DNA of 64,000 nucleotides from Finegoldia magna (GCF_003182075.1 NZ_QGTH01000009.1:1-64000), one strand, 5' to 3'. Counted from the stretch's first letter, positions 26,108-36,225 are shown. Translations and numbers: made by a program. The notes: a model not told the origin generated them from the letters alone.

Positions 26108-26945
26108 GGATTTTTTGATTAAATTGTGGGTGTACTTATCATTTGCAGTAGTGTTTTTCTTCGTGTTCAAGATTTTTTATTTTTTAATTTCTAGGGGGAT
26201 ATCGTCTGTTAATTTAGAATTTCTGACACAAAATCCTCAAGGACTTCCTCTTGGAACTACGGGTGGAATAAAATCCAGCATAATTGGATCTTTTTGGTTG
26301 ATGATAATTGCAATGGGAATTTCAACATTATTGGGTGTTTTTTGTGCGATTTACAGAGTTTTCTATTGTAAATCTGAAATTTTGAAATCAGTGATTTCGT
26401 TAATAATACAATGCATCGCATCCATTCCTTCAATAATAATTGGAATGTTTGTGTACGGATTTTTCATAGTAACACTTAACATATCCAAAAGTTTACTCAC
26501 AGCATCCATCGCACTTTCGTTGATTGTGTTTCCATTTGTCGAAGTGAATATCGAAAAATCAATAGCAGAAATCAACAAAAACACAATCAAAGACAGTTTT
26601 TCTCTTGGAATTGACAAGACATATATGATAAGAAAACTAATAATGCCAATGATTTCTAGAAATATCATAACGATTTCGCTATTGGCAGGAAGTTATGCGA
26701 TAGGAGCGACAGCGCCACTTCTACTCACAGGAGCGGTGTTCATGAATAATTCCGTTGGATTGTTCAAGCCAGTAACAGCGCTGCCTTTTCATTTGCACAT
26801 GCTACTTAGCCAATCAATCGCAATCGAGAAAGCCTACGCGACGGCTTTGGTGCTTATTATGATATTGATAATTCTACACATATTAGCTTATGTGGTGCTA
26901 GTATTTTCGGGAGGTAAAATAGTTGAGCATATTACAAATAAATAA
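26094..26945 (+). CDS. pstA: Phosphate ABC transporter permease PstA
   Basis: A 283-residue membrane protein with six helices, including the GLPLGTTGGIKSSIIGSFWL segment and IGATAPLLLTG typical of PstA. It overlaps pstC by 14 and pstB by 23 bases, giving tight translational coupling. Confidence 0.9.
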   Translation: MTKFKDFLIKLWVYLSFAVVFFFVFKIFYFLISRGISSVNLEFLTQNPQGLPLGTTGGIKSSIIGSFWLMIIAMGISTLLGVFCAIYRVFYCKSEILKSVISLIIQCIASIPSIIIGMFVYGFFIVTLNISKSLLTASIALSLIVFPFVEVNIEKSIAEINKNTIKDSFSLGIDKTYMIRKLIMPMISRNIITISLLAGSYAIGATAPLLLTGAVFMNNSVGLFKPVTALPFHLHMLLSQSIAIEKAYATALVLIMILIILHILAYVVLVFSGGKIVEHITNK

Positions 26946-27600
26946 CCTAGATATATCCTACAAAGAAAAAAACATATTGAAAAATGTGAATTTGACAGTT
27001 GAAGAAAACGAAATAATCAGCATAATGGGAAATTCTGGATCGGGCAAATCGACATTCTTGTCTTGTTTGAACGGATTTTTGACAGAAAATGGTGGACAAT
27101 ATTCTGGACAAATTTTATTCGACGGGAAAGACATCTCACAATACAAATTGATTGATTTGAGAAGACAAATCTCAATGCTGTTTCAAGATTCCACAGTATT
27201 TGACATGTCTATCGAAAAAAATCTCACATATACATTGGAATATTTTTTAGGCAAAAATTACGACAAAAAATCAAAAATAGAACAAATACTCAAAAGCGTG
27301 AACTTGTACGAAGAATTAAAAGATAATCTTAAAATGAATGCCAACAAACTATCTGGAGGACAAAAACAAAGACTTTGTATCGCCAGAATGCTCACGACAA
27401 ATCCAAAAATATTAATATTTGATGAACCTTGCTCATCTTTGGATTTGCAAAACACATTGGCAATAGAAAATCTTTTGAAAAACTTGTCGCAAAACTACAC
27501 CATCATAATTTCAACCCATAATACAGACCAAGCAAAAAGAATTTCTGATAGAATTCTTTTCATTGAGGATAAAAAACTGGTTGAACACAATGAAATATAA
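26923..27600 (+). CDS. pstB: Phosphate ABC transporter ATPase, short PstB-like
   Basis: A 225-residue ATPase with Walker A GNSGSGKST, signature LSGGQKQR, Walker B ILIFDEP and switch His in STHNTDQA. It is about 25 residues shorter than usual PstB, and the conserved PstB pattern is only partly kept, so it is assigned mainly by operon position. Start is TTG at 26923 after GGGAGG. No phoU follows; a two-component system does, 26 bases later. Confidence 0.82.
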   Translation: MSILQINNLDISYKEKNILKNVNLTVEENEIISIMGNSGSGKSTFLSCLNGFLTENGGQYSGQILFDGKDISQYKLIDLRRQISMLFQDSTVFDMSIEKNLTYTLEYFLGKNYDKKSKIEQILKSVNLYEELKDNLKMNANKLSGGQKQRLCIARMLTTNPKILIFDEPCSSLDLQNTLAIENLLKNLSQNYTIIISTHNTDQAKRISDRILFIEDKKLVEHNEI

Positions 27601-27626
27601 TAAAAGATTTAAGGACGAGAGAAAAT

Positions 27627-28328
27627 ATGAGAATTATGGTAGTTGAAGATGATATTGATTTATCAGAATTAATTAAGATGTATTTGATTCCAGAAGGATG
27701 GGAGATAGATATTTTTCATACAGGTAAAAAAGCAGTAGAAAGTTTCGATCAAAATCACTATGATTTAATATTATTGGACTTATTGCTTCCAGATATTAAT
27801 GGATTTGAGATATGCAAACAAATACGAGAAAAATCTACAATTCCAATAATTATGCTGACGGCTTTGGAAGATTCGATTCATAAAGTGCAAGGATTAAACA
27901 TGGGTGCAGATGACTATATCATAAAACCATTTGATCCAACAGAATTAGTCGCTAGGATTAAATCCAATCTTAGAAGAAGTTATGAATTTTCTGCTGTAAA
28001 ATCTGTAAACGATGAAGGACGCGAACCTGACGAACTAGTTGTAGGAAATTTGCGTTTAAACAGAAAAACTCATAAAAGCTTTTACAATGAAATAGAAATA
28101 ACTTTAACGCCGAAAGAATTCGAAATTTTGTGGCTGTTGATGGAAAAACCTGATGATGTTCATAATATGGACGAAATACATTATAGAATATGGAAAGATG
28201 AAGTGCTATCAACAGAGGTAAATCCTGTTATGGTGCATATAAGAAGAATACGAAGTAAATTTGAAAAACATGGAATAAGTTCAATAATAAAGACAATTTG
28301 GGGAGTGGGGTATAAGATTAATGCGTAA
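27627..28328 (+). CDS. OmpR/PhoB-family response regulator
   Basis: A 233-residue regulator with receiver domain (phosphoacceptor D51, acidic pocket E7-D8-D9, switch Thr78 and Lys100 in KPFDP) and a C-terminal winged helix. The receiver ends in LRRSYEFS, like the VanR branch. Position directly after pstSCAB suggests it is the phosphate regulator (PhoP/PhoB role), but the adjacent bacteriocin-type ABC genes are an alternative target. The kinase gene overlaps its end region. Confidence 0.87.
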   Translation: MRIMVVEDDIDLSELIKMYLIPEGWEIDIFHTGKKAVESFDQNHYDLILLDLLLPDINGFEICKQIREKSTIPIIMLTALEDSIHKVQGLNMGADDYIIKPFDPTELVARIKSNLRRSYEFSAVKSVNDEGREPDELVVGNLRLNRKTHKSFYNEIEITLTPKEFEILWLLMEKPDDVHNMDEIHYRIWKDEVLSTEVNPVMVHIRRIRSKFEKHGISSIIKTIWGVGYKINA

Positions 28329-28341
28329 AGGAAATTCATAT

Positions 28342-29403
28342 ATGAAGAGAATTATTCTAAGTCAATGTTTATGGATAGCTGTTGTCATTTTTCTTACATT
28401 TGTTTTTCATAGATTAATCGATAGTTTGATAATTTATAATATCGATACAGAAGCGGAGTTAAGTCCAATATATAAGATTTATTTTGGATTTGGTAATTAT
28501 TTTTTCATTATGCTAGGGGTAATCTTCATAATCATCGGATGCTTTTATATTCAGAATAAAGAATTCGAAAAATATCGCGGGTATTTTGAATCTGGAATTA
28601 AATATATTAAAGGCGAAATCCCTGCTATTGGAGAATTCCATGAATCTTTATCTAACGAAAGAATAGATTTCATTAATATTCGAAAACTTATATTAGAAAT
28701 GGAAAACAATTATGAACTAGCATATAAGGAAAAAACAGATTTACTAACATATTTAGCACATGATATTAAAACACCTCTATCAAATTTATTAGGATATTCT
28801 ACTTTGCTTTACGATGAAGATAATTTAACTGATGAACAGCAACGAAAGTTTATAAAAGTTATCTACGAAAATGTGAAATCATTAAATAGTTTGAGCGAAG
28901 ATTTCTTTTCTTATTTGAAATTTAACTTAAATGAAATTCCTATTAATATTAAGAAATTTGATGTCGAACTATTCTTAAAACAATGGGAAGAAGAAAGAAA
29001 AACATTAGTAAACGATAATGTTTTGGATATTAGATTTGCAAATACTTCTGGTAAAGAAATTAATACAGACCCTGAATTACTCGTGAGAATTTTGGATAAT
29101 TTGGTATCGAACGCGACCAAATACTCAAAAAAGGGTACAACCATAATTGTTGAAGTTGAGATAAAGGATAAATCATTAAATTTGACGGTTAAAAATGAAG
29201 TCGAAAATGATTTGAACGTAGATTGGAAATTGGTGAAAAATAAATTTTATCGCGGAGATATGTCACGAAATCGCTTAAAAAATAGTGGGTCTGGAGTTGG
29301 ACTTACAATTGTGAATGATATTGTGACACATTTGAATGGAGAATTTGAAGTGTGCAATAAAGATAATTGGGTAATTGCAAATGTAAACATTCCGGTTTAT
29401 TAA
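28342..29403 (+). CDS. Sensor histidine kinase (VanS/PhoR-like)
   Basis: A 353-residue kinase with two membrane helices (about 5-26 and 52-72) around a short external loop of about 25 residues. The phosphorylated His is in YLAHDIKTP. The N box is LDNLVSNATKYS and the G box GSGVGLTIV. ATG 28342 is preferred for its AAAGGAAA site; ATG 28321 overlaps the regulator's stop and is also possible. The short sensor loop suggests sensing through a membrane partner, which would suit Pst, but this is inference. Confidence 0.87.
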   Translation: MKRIILSQCLWIAVVIFLTFVFHRLIDSLIIYNIDTEAELSPIYKIYFGFGNYFFIMLGVIFIIIGCFYIQNKEFEKYRGYFESGIKYIKGEIPAIGEFHESLSNERIDFINIRKLILEMENNYELAYKEKTDLLTYLAHDIKTPLSNLLGYSTLLYDEDNLTDEQQRKFIKVIYENVKSLNSLSEDFFSYLKFNLNEIPINIKKFDVELFLKQWEEERKTLVNDNVLDIRFANTSGKEINTDPELLVRILDNLVSNATKYSKKGTTIIVEVEIKDKSLNLTVKNEVENDLNVDWKLVKNKFYRGDMSRNRLKNSGSGVGLTIVNDIVTHLNGEFEVCNKDNWVIANVNIPVY

Positions 29404-29459
29404 AAAAGAAAGAAAAAAGCAAGATTTTATACAAAAAAACTTAATCTCTTATTTTGAAG

Positions 29460-29495
29460 ACTAACCTATAATGAATTTATAAGGTTAGTTTTTTA
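29460..29495 (+). terminator. Terminator after the two-component system
   Basis: ACTAACCT(A)TAA pairs with TTATAAGGTTAGT, then TTTTTT. Confidence 0.8.
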
Positions 29496-29522
29496 TTGGC
29501 AAGTCATAAGGGGGGATAGTTT

Positions 29523-31682
29523 ATGAAAAAAATAATACGCTTATTGACATTTTTGTTGATTTTTGCTGTGGGGTTAGGATTTTTCTCTTACAAAGATTCA
29601 CGTTTGATGGAGTTTTTTATAAGAGAGTTCGACACTACTGTGAATATAACCACTAATCCACAAAATACTGAAAAAAACATTCTTGAAATTCAAAAAATTG
29701 CTAAGAAAAACAAAATTAGTTTCATAAAAGAAGTTTACAAACCTAAAAACTCATTAAAAGAAAAACAGAAAATAAATATATTTGTTTATCTTGATGATGC
29801 GAGGTGGTTTAAGAAATCATTTAAGAACATTGATATCGATGAAAATTACAACGGAATTAATAGATTCAAAAATGTAACCGAGCACAGCATTTTAACAAGC
29901 AAGGAAGTTGATTTTATTGAATATTCTAAGATTGAAAATCACACTTTTAATGGAGATTATCACATTAAAGGAACGCCTTCTAATATTGGGAAATTTATCG
30001 ACGAATTAAATGGTAGAAAAGAATTGGAAATTGATGCTACAATTGACAAATCTTTTTCGGTTGCTAGTGAAATCACACAAAAACAAGCCATATTATACGC
30101 GATGCTTATTTTAATAATTGTTTTTGCTTTGGCGTTCAGCGTTGTAATTTACAATTCATCACTTTCCAAGGAAATATCTATAATTTCTCTATTGGGTCAC
30201 GATAAATTGAGTTTTTGCTGTAAGAAGGCGATGAATTTGTTGAAAATTCCAATATTGATTTCGCTGATAGGAATGTTTGGCGTTTTGTTTTATTTGACAA
30301 ACCCAGACTCAATAATCAGATTTTTAGTAGCTATCAAACAAATATTCATATTGCTTTTATTAATCGGAATTTTATTGACACTAATGTATTTTCTTATGCT
30401 TTACTTTAGAGTTAAGAATGTTAGCACTATTTCGTGGCTAAAAGGCTACAAGAAAAGATATAAAACAAGTCCTGCGATTTTTAAAGTAATTTCATTGTCT
30501 ATTGTCTTGTATCTTTTAACAGTAACTGTGTTTGGGCTGAATGACTACCTCACTTCTACATCATATTTTGATGCGTGGGAAAAATCGAAGAATTATGCAA
30601 ATGTAGCTTGTGCATGGCCGTGGACTTATGTTCAAAATGATGAAAAATTTGAAGAAATAGTCGCACCAAAGTTAAGTAGTTTGTGGGATGAATTGGATTC
30701 TAAAGGGGCAATACTTTTCTTCGCGCCAAATATTCAATATGAAAATGATGATGAATATTTAAATAAACAGGCTTTTAAAGGTAGGTATGCTTATATTAAC
30801 AAGAATTATGTTGAAATAAACAACTTAGTTGATTCACAAAATAATCCACTGACGACTCATACGCCAAATTCTGATGAATGGATTGTATTTGTTCCCGAAA
30901 ATATTACAATAACGGAATTTGACAAGCAAAATATAAGAAAATCACATATTTTTAATTGCGTGAATCAAAAAGACGATGTCAGTGAGAAATACATCAAAAT
31001 CAAGAAAAAGCAGTATGTTTTTACGTTTGATTGCCAGCAAAATATAATTAGTCCAGATATATTTAATTATGTTTTGGTTATGGTAAATGGCAAAGAATTA
31101 GCACCTACTAGAGAGATTAAAATACCGTCACTGGTTAACGGCAAGTTTCATCCCTACATCCCAAATCCGAATAAGGGCTATGATTATTTAAAACCAGCCA
31201 TTCAAAAAACACAATCATCTGACTATATACTTTTCGTCACGAGCGTATATGACGAAGTCGTTGAAAAAATAGAAATGTATAAAACAGAAACGACCATATA
31301 TTTTTTAGGATTTTTGCTATCGGTTTTAATATTGTTTGTAACGATAAAAATAGATGAAGAATCATATTTTTATAATTATGGACAAAAAATCCACGTCTCC
31401 AGATTGCTTGGGTATGATTTTAAATCTATTCATAAAACTAAAATACTTCAGATTATAGTTGGATTTATCGTAAGTGTTATTATTTGTTATATGATAATAC
31501 TATTCACGATATATTTTAGAAACTTTGAGTTTTTTGAACCAAGAGATGGATGGAGTTTAAGAAAATTATTAATTTGTCTAATAATGTCAATTATTAGTGC
31601 TATTATTTGTTTTATATATGAAATTATTAACGTAAAAAAGAACGAAAAAAGTTTAGTGAGAAAGATAAAGGAAGGTAATTAA
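29523..31682 (+). CDS. Bacteriocin-associated integral membrane protein (DUF1430, lactococcin 972 group)
   Basis: A 719-residue membrane protein with one N-terminal helix, a large extracellular domain (about 25-185), four helices in the middle (about 190-345), a second extracellular domain (about 350-590) and three C-terminal helices. This FtsX-like duplicated layout matches the immunity/export permease of lactococcin 972-type loci (TIGR01654/DUF1430). The ATPase starts one base after its stop. No small bacteriocin gene precedes it. A GGGGGG site lies 5 bases upstream of the start. Confidence 0.72.
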   Translation: MKKIIRLLTFLLIFAVGLGFFSYKDSRLMEFFIREFDTTVNITTNPQNTEKNILEIQKIAKKNKISFIKEVYKPKNSLKEKQKINIFVYLDDARWFKKSFKNIDIDENYNGINRFKNVTEHSILTSKEVDFIEYSKIENHTFNGDYHIKGTPSNIGKFIDELNGRKELEIDATIDKSFSVASEITQKQAILYAMLILIIVFALAFSVVIYNSSLSKEISIISLLGHDKLSFCCKKAMNLLKIPILISLIGMFGVLFYLTNPDSIIRFLVAIKQIFILLLLIGILLTLMYFLMLYFRVKNVSTISWLKGYKKRYKTSPAIFKVISLSIVLYLLTVTVFGLNDYLTSTSYFDAWEKSKNYANVACAWPWTYVQNDEKFEEIVAPKLSSLWDELDSKGAILFFAPNIQYENDDEYLNKQAFKGRYAYINKNYVEINNLVDSQNNPLTTHTPNSDEWIVFVPENITITEFDKQNIRKSHIFNCVNQKDDVSEKYIKIKKKQYVFTFDCQQNIISPDIFNYVLVMVNGKELAPTREIKIPSLVNGKFHPYIPNPNKGYDYLKPAIQKTQSSDYILFVTSVYDEVVEKIEMYKTETTIYFLGFLLSVLILFVTIKIDEESYFYNYGQKIHVSRLLGYDFKSIHKTKILQIIVGFIVSVIICYMIILFTIYFRNFEFFEPRDGWSLRKLLICLIMSIISAIICFIYEIINVKKNEKSLVRKIKEGN

Positions 31683-32366
31683 ATGAATATTGATAAACCT
31701 CAAATATCATTGAAAAATATATCGAAAAAATATGGGAACCATAAAATATTAGAAAATATTAATCTTGACATTTATGAAGGAGATTTTATTTGCATTTTTG
31801 GTAAAAGTGGTGGTGGCAAGACAACGCTATTAAATATAATCGGAACGCTAGAAGAATATGATGAAGGGGAATTGATTTGCTTTTCTAAACATAATCCAAT
31901 TAGAAATGGAAAAGAATCTGAACTTTTACGAAGGTATAAAATAGCATATCTTTTTCAAAACTTTGCTTTAGTTGATAATATGACAGTTCAAGAAAATTTG
32001 AATTTGGCAGTAAAATACAGCAGAAGTACAGATAAAAAATCAATTATAAAAAAAGCTCTTATGAATATGGGAATAGAAGACAAGCTTAAATCAAAAATAT
32101 TTGAATTATCAGGTGGAGAGCAGCAAAGAGTAGCTCTTGCGAGAAATATGATTAAGCCATACGAAATAATGTTAGCAGACGAACCGACAGGATCGTTAGA
32201 TAGTGAAAATAAAAAGATAGTAATTGATACACTTGTAAAACTAAACAAATTGGGTAAAACTATAATTGTAGTAAGCCATGATAAAGAATTTGAAAAAATT
32301 GCACATAAAAATTTTATTATCGAAAACGGCAAACTGAAACAGCTAGAATTTGCTGTGGAGAAATAA
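31683..32366 (+). CDS. ABC exporter ATPase, lactococcin 972 group
   Basis: A 227-residue ATPase of the MacB/LolD type: Walker A GKSGGGKTT, signature LSGGEQQR, Walker B IMLADEPTGSLD and switch His in VSHDKEF. It pairs with the preceding 719-residue permease. Likely exports or expels a peptide; substrate unknown. Confidence 0.85.
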   Translation: MNIDKPQISLKNISKKYGNHKILENINLDIYEGDFICIFGKSGGGKTTLLNIIGTLEEYDEGELICFSKHNPIRNGKESELLRRYKIAYLFQNFALVDNMTVQENLNLAVKYSRSTDKKSIIKKALMNMGIEDKLKSKIFELSGGEQQRVALARNMIKPYEIMLADEPTGSLDSENKKIVIDTLVKLNKLGKTIIVVSHDKEFEKIAHKNFIIENGKLKQLEFAVEK

Positions 32367-32441
32367 TAGAATATTTGGGATTATAATATCAGGTTATTAT
32401 TTCGAGGATCTGATACACAAAACTTTTCACATACTTCAATT

Positions 32442-32475
32442 ATCCTACTTGCTAGTTAAGCAGGTAGGATTTTTT
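32442..32475 (+). terminator. Terminator of the ABC exporter
   Basis: ATCCTAC pairs with GTAGGAT and inner GCT with AGC, followed by a T run. Confidence 0.8.
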
Positions 32476-32580
32476 GATTTCAATCCCTAAGAAATTCTAA
32501 AGATTACAGAAAACATAAGCAAATTTAGTGAAGTTGTGATATAATTTTAACTGTTAAATATATTAATAGGATGATGAAAA

Positions 32581-33723
32581 ATGGAAAAATCAAATCAAAA
32601 AAAATACACTTTTTTGATTAATACGACACCACCTCCAAGGCTTATAAAGAGAATGGATCTTGTAAAAGAAAAGTTCGATTTGTATGCTATTTGTTGGGAC
32701 AAAGGTGGAGATGAAAAATATGATTTCAAGCGTGATTTTTGCAAGAAGGAAATAATCAACATAGATGCTGACAACAGTAACCCTATGAAAAGGCTTATTC
32801 CAACTTACAAATTCTCACAAAAAGCTTATAAAATATTGGAGAGAATTAAACCGGATTTAATTCACGTTCAAAGTTATGATATGCTAGAGATAGCTACGAA
32901 ATACAAGAAAAACAACGACGACAAGGTTAAGATTATATACGAAGTACCGGATATTCACAGATATTTGACTGACGACAAGAAGAATTTCCCTATGAATATT
33001 GTGTCTTCTGTTTTGAAAAAAAGAGAGAACAATATGCTTTCATTCGTGGATTTGATGATTGTGACTAGTATGAAATTCTGGGAACATTTTGAAGGAAAAT
33101 ACAGCAAGGATAATTTGGTTTTCATGCCCAACATTCCAAATTTGGAATTATTCAGAGATTATGATAAGTTAAGGGTGAAAAACCAGCACGATACTTTCAC
33201 TGTAGGATACATCGGTGGGCTAAGATATTTGAACGAATTGAAAAAGCTTACGAAAGCTATGGACGGTTTGGGAATGAATCTGATGATGGCAGGTTTCGAG
33301 AGTGGAACTTACTTCAAAGAACTTGCTGAAACGAAAGATTTCATTGAATATCGTGGCAAATTTTACTATGACGATGATATTGCAGAGCTTTATTCGAAAT
33401 GCGACTGCATATTCTCAGTGTACGATGCGTCGATGAAGAATGTTAGGATTGCACTTCCGAACAAATTATACGAATCCATTCACGCAGAGCTTCCTATAAT
33501 TGTCGCAAGGGACACTTATTTGTCGGAGGTTGTGAACGAATGGAATGTGGGAGTTGCGGTTGATCACGAATCAGATGAGGAAATGAAAAATGTTTTGCTC
33601 AAACTTAGAGATGACCAATCATTCTACCACACGCTTCAAGAAAACTGCAGAAAAATGCAATCAGAATTGAATCCACAAAAAAATAACGAAAGATTATTAA
33701 ATAGAATAGAAAATTTATTTTAA
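32581..33723 (+). CDS. Glycosyltransferase, GT4-like
   Basis: A 380-residue GT-B-type protein. The N-terminal half holds KPDLIHVQSYD; the C-terminal half YIGGLRYLNELKKL and ALPNKLYESIHAELPIIVA, where the E-rich motif binds the sugar nucleotide. An extended -10 TGATATAAT ends at 32545. wecC follows after 13 bases and wecB is next, so it likely acts in a ManNAcA-containing surface polysaccharide. Confidence 0.82.
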   Translation: MEKSNQKKYTFLINTTPPPRLIKRMDLVKEKFDLYAICWDKGGDEKYDFKRDFCKKEIINIDADNSNPMKRLIPTYKFSQKAYKILERIKPDLIHVQSYDMLEIATKYKKNNDDKVKIIYEVPDIHRYLTDDKKNFPMNIVSSVLKKRENNMLSFVDLMIVTSMKFWEHFEGKYSKDNLVFMPNIPNLELFRDYDKLRVKNQHDTFTVGYIGGLRYLNELKKLTKAMDGLGMNLMMAGFESGTYFKELAETKDFIEYRGKFYYDDDIAELYSKCDCIFSVYDASMKNVRIALPNKLYESIHAELPIIVARDTYLSEVVNEWNVGVAVDHESDEEMKNVLLKLRDDQSFYHTLQENCRKMQSELNPQKNNERLLNRIENLF

Positions 33724-33736
33724 AGGAGAGAATATT

Positions 33737-34963
33737 ATGATTAATGTAATTGGTTTAGGTTACATAGGTCTACCTACAGCGTTGATGCTATCAACATCAG
33801 GCAATAAGGTAGTAGGAACAGATATTAAAGAAGAAGTAATTGACAAATTAAAGCATAAAGAATTAACTTTCGAAGAAAAAGGAATGGATGAGCTTTTCGA
33901 AAAAGCTTTGAATTCAGACATCACTTTTTCATTAAAACCAGTGTCCACTTCTTTCTATATTATTACAGCACCAACTCCATACGATCCTGTATCTAAGAAA
34001 TTGGATTGTTCCTATGTAGTGAAAGCTGTGGAATCAGTGTTGGAACCTGCAGAAGAAGATGCGATTATAGTTGTTGAATCAACAGTTTCACCGGGAGCTA
34101 TCGATACTTACGTTAGACCTGTTGTAGAAGAATATATCGAAAAATCAGGCAAGAAATTAAACTTGGTTCACGCTCCAGAAAGAATTATCCCTGGCAATAT
34201 GGTTTACGAATTGGAACACAACGCTAGAACAATTGGCGCTGACGATCCAAAATACGGCGAAAAAGTTAGGGAAGTGTACTCAACTTTCTGCAAAGGTGAA
34301 ATCAATCTAACTAACATCAAAACTGCTGAAATGACAAAGGTTGTTGAAAATACATTCAGAGACATCAACATTGCATTTGCGAATGAATTGGCTAAGATTT
34401 GTCGCCAAGGTGGACTTGATGTCAACGAAGTTATCAGAATTTCCAACAAACACCCAAGAGTTAACATACTTTCACCAGGACCTGGTGTAGGTGGACATTG
34501 TATTTCAGTTGACCCATGGTTTTTAGTTGGAGATTATCCACTTCTTACTGAAATAATCTACAAAGCTCGTCAAATCAACGATTCAATGCCAGAATATGTT
34601 CTTAAACGTGCTTACAATATTATGCAAGAAAACAACTTAAAAGATTTTTCAAGAGTTGGTATTTATGGATTGACTTACAAAGAAAATGTAGACGATGTCA
34701 GAGAATCTCCAACACTTCAATTGTTACAACACCAAAAAGAACATTTGGGAGATGGACTAAAAGTTTACGATCCAATGGTGAAAAGAGAAGTTGTGGAAAA
34801 TCAATACCACGATTTGAACAAATTCTTAGACGATGTTGATTTCGTAATCGTGATGATTGGTCACGATGAAATCAGAGAAAACATGGATGTATTAAAAGAC
34901 AAAGTTGTACTTGATACAAGAAACATCGATGTTGATAACAAATACAATTTCTACAAATTATAA
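33737..34963 (+). CDS. wecC: UDP-N-acetyl-D-mannosamine dehydrogenase
   Basis: A 408-residue nucleotide-sugar dehydrogenase that oxidises UDP-ManNAc to UDP-ManNAcA using NAD. The Rossmann motif is GLGYIGLPTA at residues 5-14 and the catalytic Cys lies in GPGVGGHCISVDPWF. All three domains are present and length is typical. The epimerase that makes its substrate follows directly. Site AAGGAGAG. Confidence 0.9.
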   Translation: MINVIGLGYIGLPTALMLSTSGNKVVGTDIKEEVIDKLKHKELTFEEKGMDELFEKALNSDITFSLKPVSTSFYIITAPTPYDPVSKKLDCSYVVKAVESVLEPAEEDAIIVVESTVSPGAIDTYVRPVVEEYIEKSGKKLNLVHAPERIIPGNMVYELEHNARTIGADDPKYGEKVREVYSTFCKGEINLTNIKTAEMTKVVENTFRDINIAFANELAKICRQGGLDVNEVIRISNKHPRVNILSPGPGVGGHCISVDPWFLVGDYPLLTEIIYKARQINDSMPEYVLKRAYNIMQENNLKDFSRVGIYGLTYKENVDDVRESPTLQLLQHQKEHLGDGLKVYDPMVKREVVENQYHDLNKFLDDVDFVIVMIGHDEIRENMDVLKDKVVLDTRNIDVDNKYNFYKL

Positions 34964-34971
34964 AACAAATC

Positions 34972-35003
34972 AAAGGGCGCTAATATTTGCAGCGCCTTTT
35001 TTT
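34972..35003 (+). terminator. Terminator/attenuator between wecC and wecB
   Basis: AAAGG(G)CGCT pairs with AGCGCCTTT, then a T run. It sits only 13 bases before the wecB ribosome site, so it probably reduces rather than stops wecB transcription. Confidence 0.75.
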
Positions 35004-35018
35004 CAAAAGAGGTAAAAA

Positions 35019-36110
35019 ATGAAAAAAGTAATGGTGGTTTTTGGGACAAGACCAGAAGCTATTAAAATGTGTCCACTTGTGAAAGAACTCAAAAAAAGAG
35101 ACGAATTCGAAGTTTGTGTACTTGTAACTGGACAACACAAAGAAATGCTACGTCAAGTGTTGGACGTTTTCAAAATCAAAGAAGACTACAACTTGGCTAT
35201 CATGAAAAAAGGACAAAGCTTGTTCGATGTTACCACAACTATTTTGGACAAAATAAAATCTATACTAGAAGAAGAAAAACCAGACATTGTTTTGGTTCAC
35301 GGAGACACTTCGACAAGTTTTGTTGCAGGACTTGCTGCATTTTATTTGAGAATACCAGTAGGTCATGTGGAAGCTGGACTTAGAACTTACAACAAATACT
35401 CTCCATATCCAGAAGAATTCAACAGACAAGCCATAGGATCGTTGGCAGATTTCCACTTCGCACCAACTACAACTGCAAGGGATAATTTGCTACGAGAAAA
35501 CAAAGACGAATCCAAAGTTTTCGTAACGGGAAACACAGTAATAGACGCACTTCAAACAACAGTACGTGACAATTATTCTAACGAAAATTTGATCGAAGGT
35601 AAAAAAATGATTCTTCTAACAATGCACAGAAGGGAAAACTTGGGAGAATCTATGAAAAATTCCTTCAGAGCAATTAAAAGAGTTGTCAACGAAAACGAAG
35701 ATATATATGTGATTTATCCGATACATTTGAATCCAAAAGTACGAGAAATCGCAAACGAAGTATTTGACAATCATCCTAGAATCAAACTCATCGAACCATT
35801 GAATGTAGTTGATTTTCACAACTTCATGAAACAATCATTCTTCGTAATGACAGATTCAGGTGGAATTCAAGAAGAAGCCCCAGCACTTGGTAAGCCCGTT
35901 TTAGTAATGAGAGACACAACAGAAAGACCTGAAGGGGTAGAGGCAGGGACATTAAAATTAACTGGGCTTTGTGAAGAAGACATATACAACGAAATGACAA
36001 AGCTTCTTTCTGACAAAAATGAATACGACAAAATGAGTGAAGCCACAAACCCTTACGGAGATGGGCACGCATCCGAAAGAATCTGTGACATTTTATCCAA
36101 AAATCTATAA
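35019..36110 (+). CDS. wecB: UDP-N-acetylglucosamine 2-epimerase (non-hydrolysing)
   Basis: A 363-residue enzyme interconverting UDP-GlcNAc and UDP-ManNAc. Family motifs: FGTRPEAIKM at the N-terminus, HGDTSTSFVAG and GHVEAGLRT in the middle, and TDSGGIQEEAPALGKP near the end. With wecC it supplies UDP-ManNAcA for a surface glycan. Site AGAGGT. Confidence 0.94.
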   Translation: MKKVMVVFGTRPEAIKMCPLVKELKKRDEFEVCVLVTGQHKEMLRQVLDVFKIKEDYNLAIMKKGQSLFDVTTTILDKIKSILEEEKPDIVLVHGDTSTSFVAGLAAFYLRIPVGHVEAGLRTYNKYSPYPEEFNRQAIGSLADFHFAPTTTARDNLLRENKDESKVFVTGNTVIDALQTTVRDNYSNENLIEGKKMILLTMHRRENLGESMKNSFRAIKRVVNENEDIYVIYPIHLNPKVREIANEVFDNHPRIKLIEPLNVVDFHNFMKQSFFVMTDSGGIQEEAPALGKPVLVMRDTTERPEGVEAGTLKLTGLCEEDIYNEMTKLLSDKNEYDKMSEATNPYGDGHASERICDILSKNL

Positions 36111-36116
36111 ACTAAA

Positions 36117-36145
36117 AAATCCAACTTCATGTAGAAGTTGGATTT
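36117..36145. terminator. Bidirectional terminator between wecB and the peptide operon
   Basis: AAATCCAACTTC pairs with GAAGTTGGATTT (one mismatch-free core). T runs lie on both strands; it can end both wecB and the leftward peptide transcript. Confidence 0.8.
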
Positions 36146-36225
36146 CATATTTAAACGTCAAATAAATTTGATACGTTAACAGATTGGATTTTCTCAATAT
36201 CTTAATCTGGAATTGAATTGTTTAA

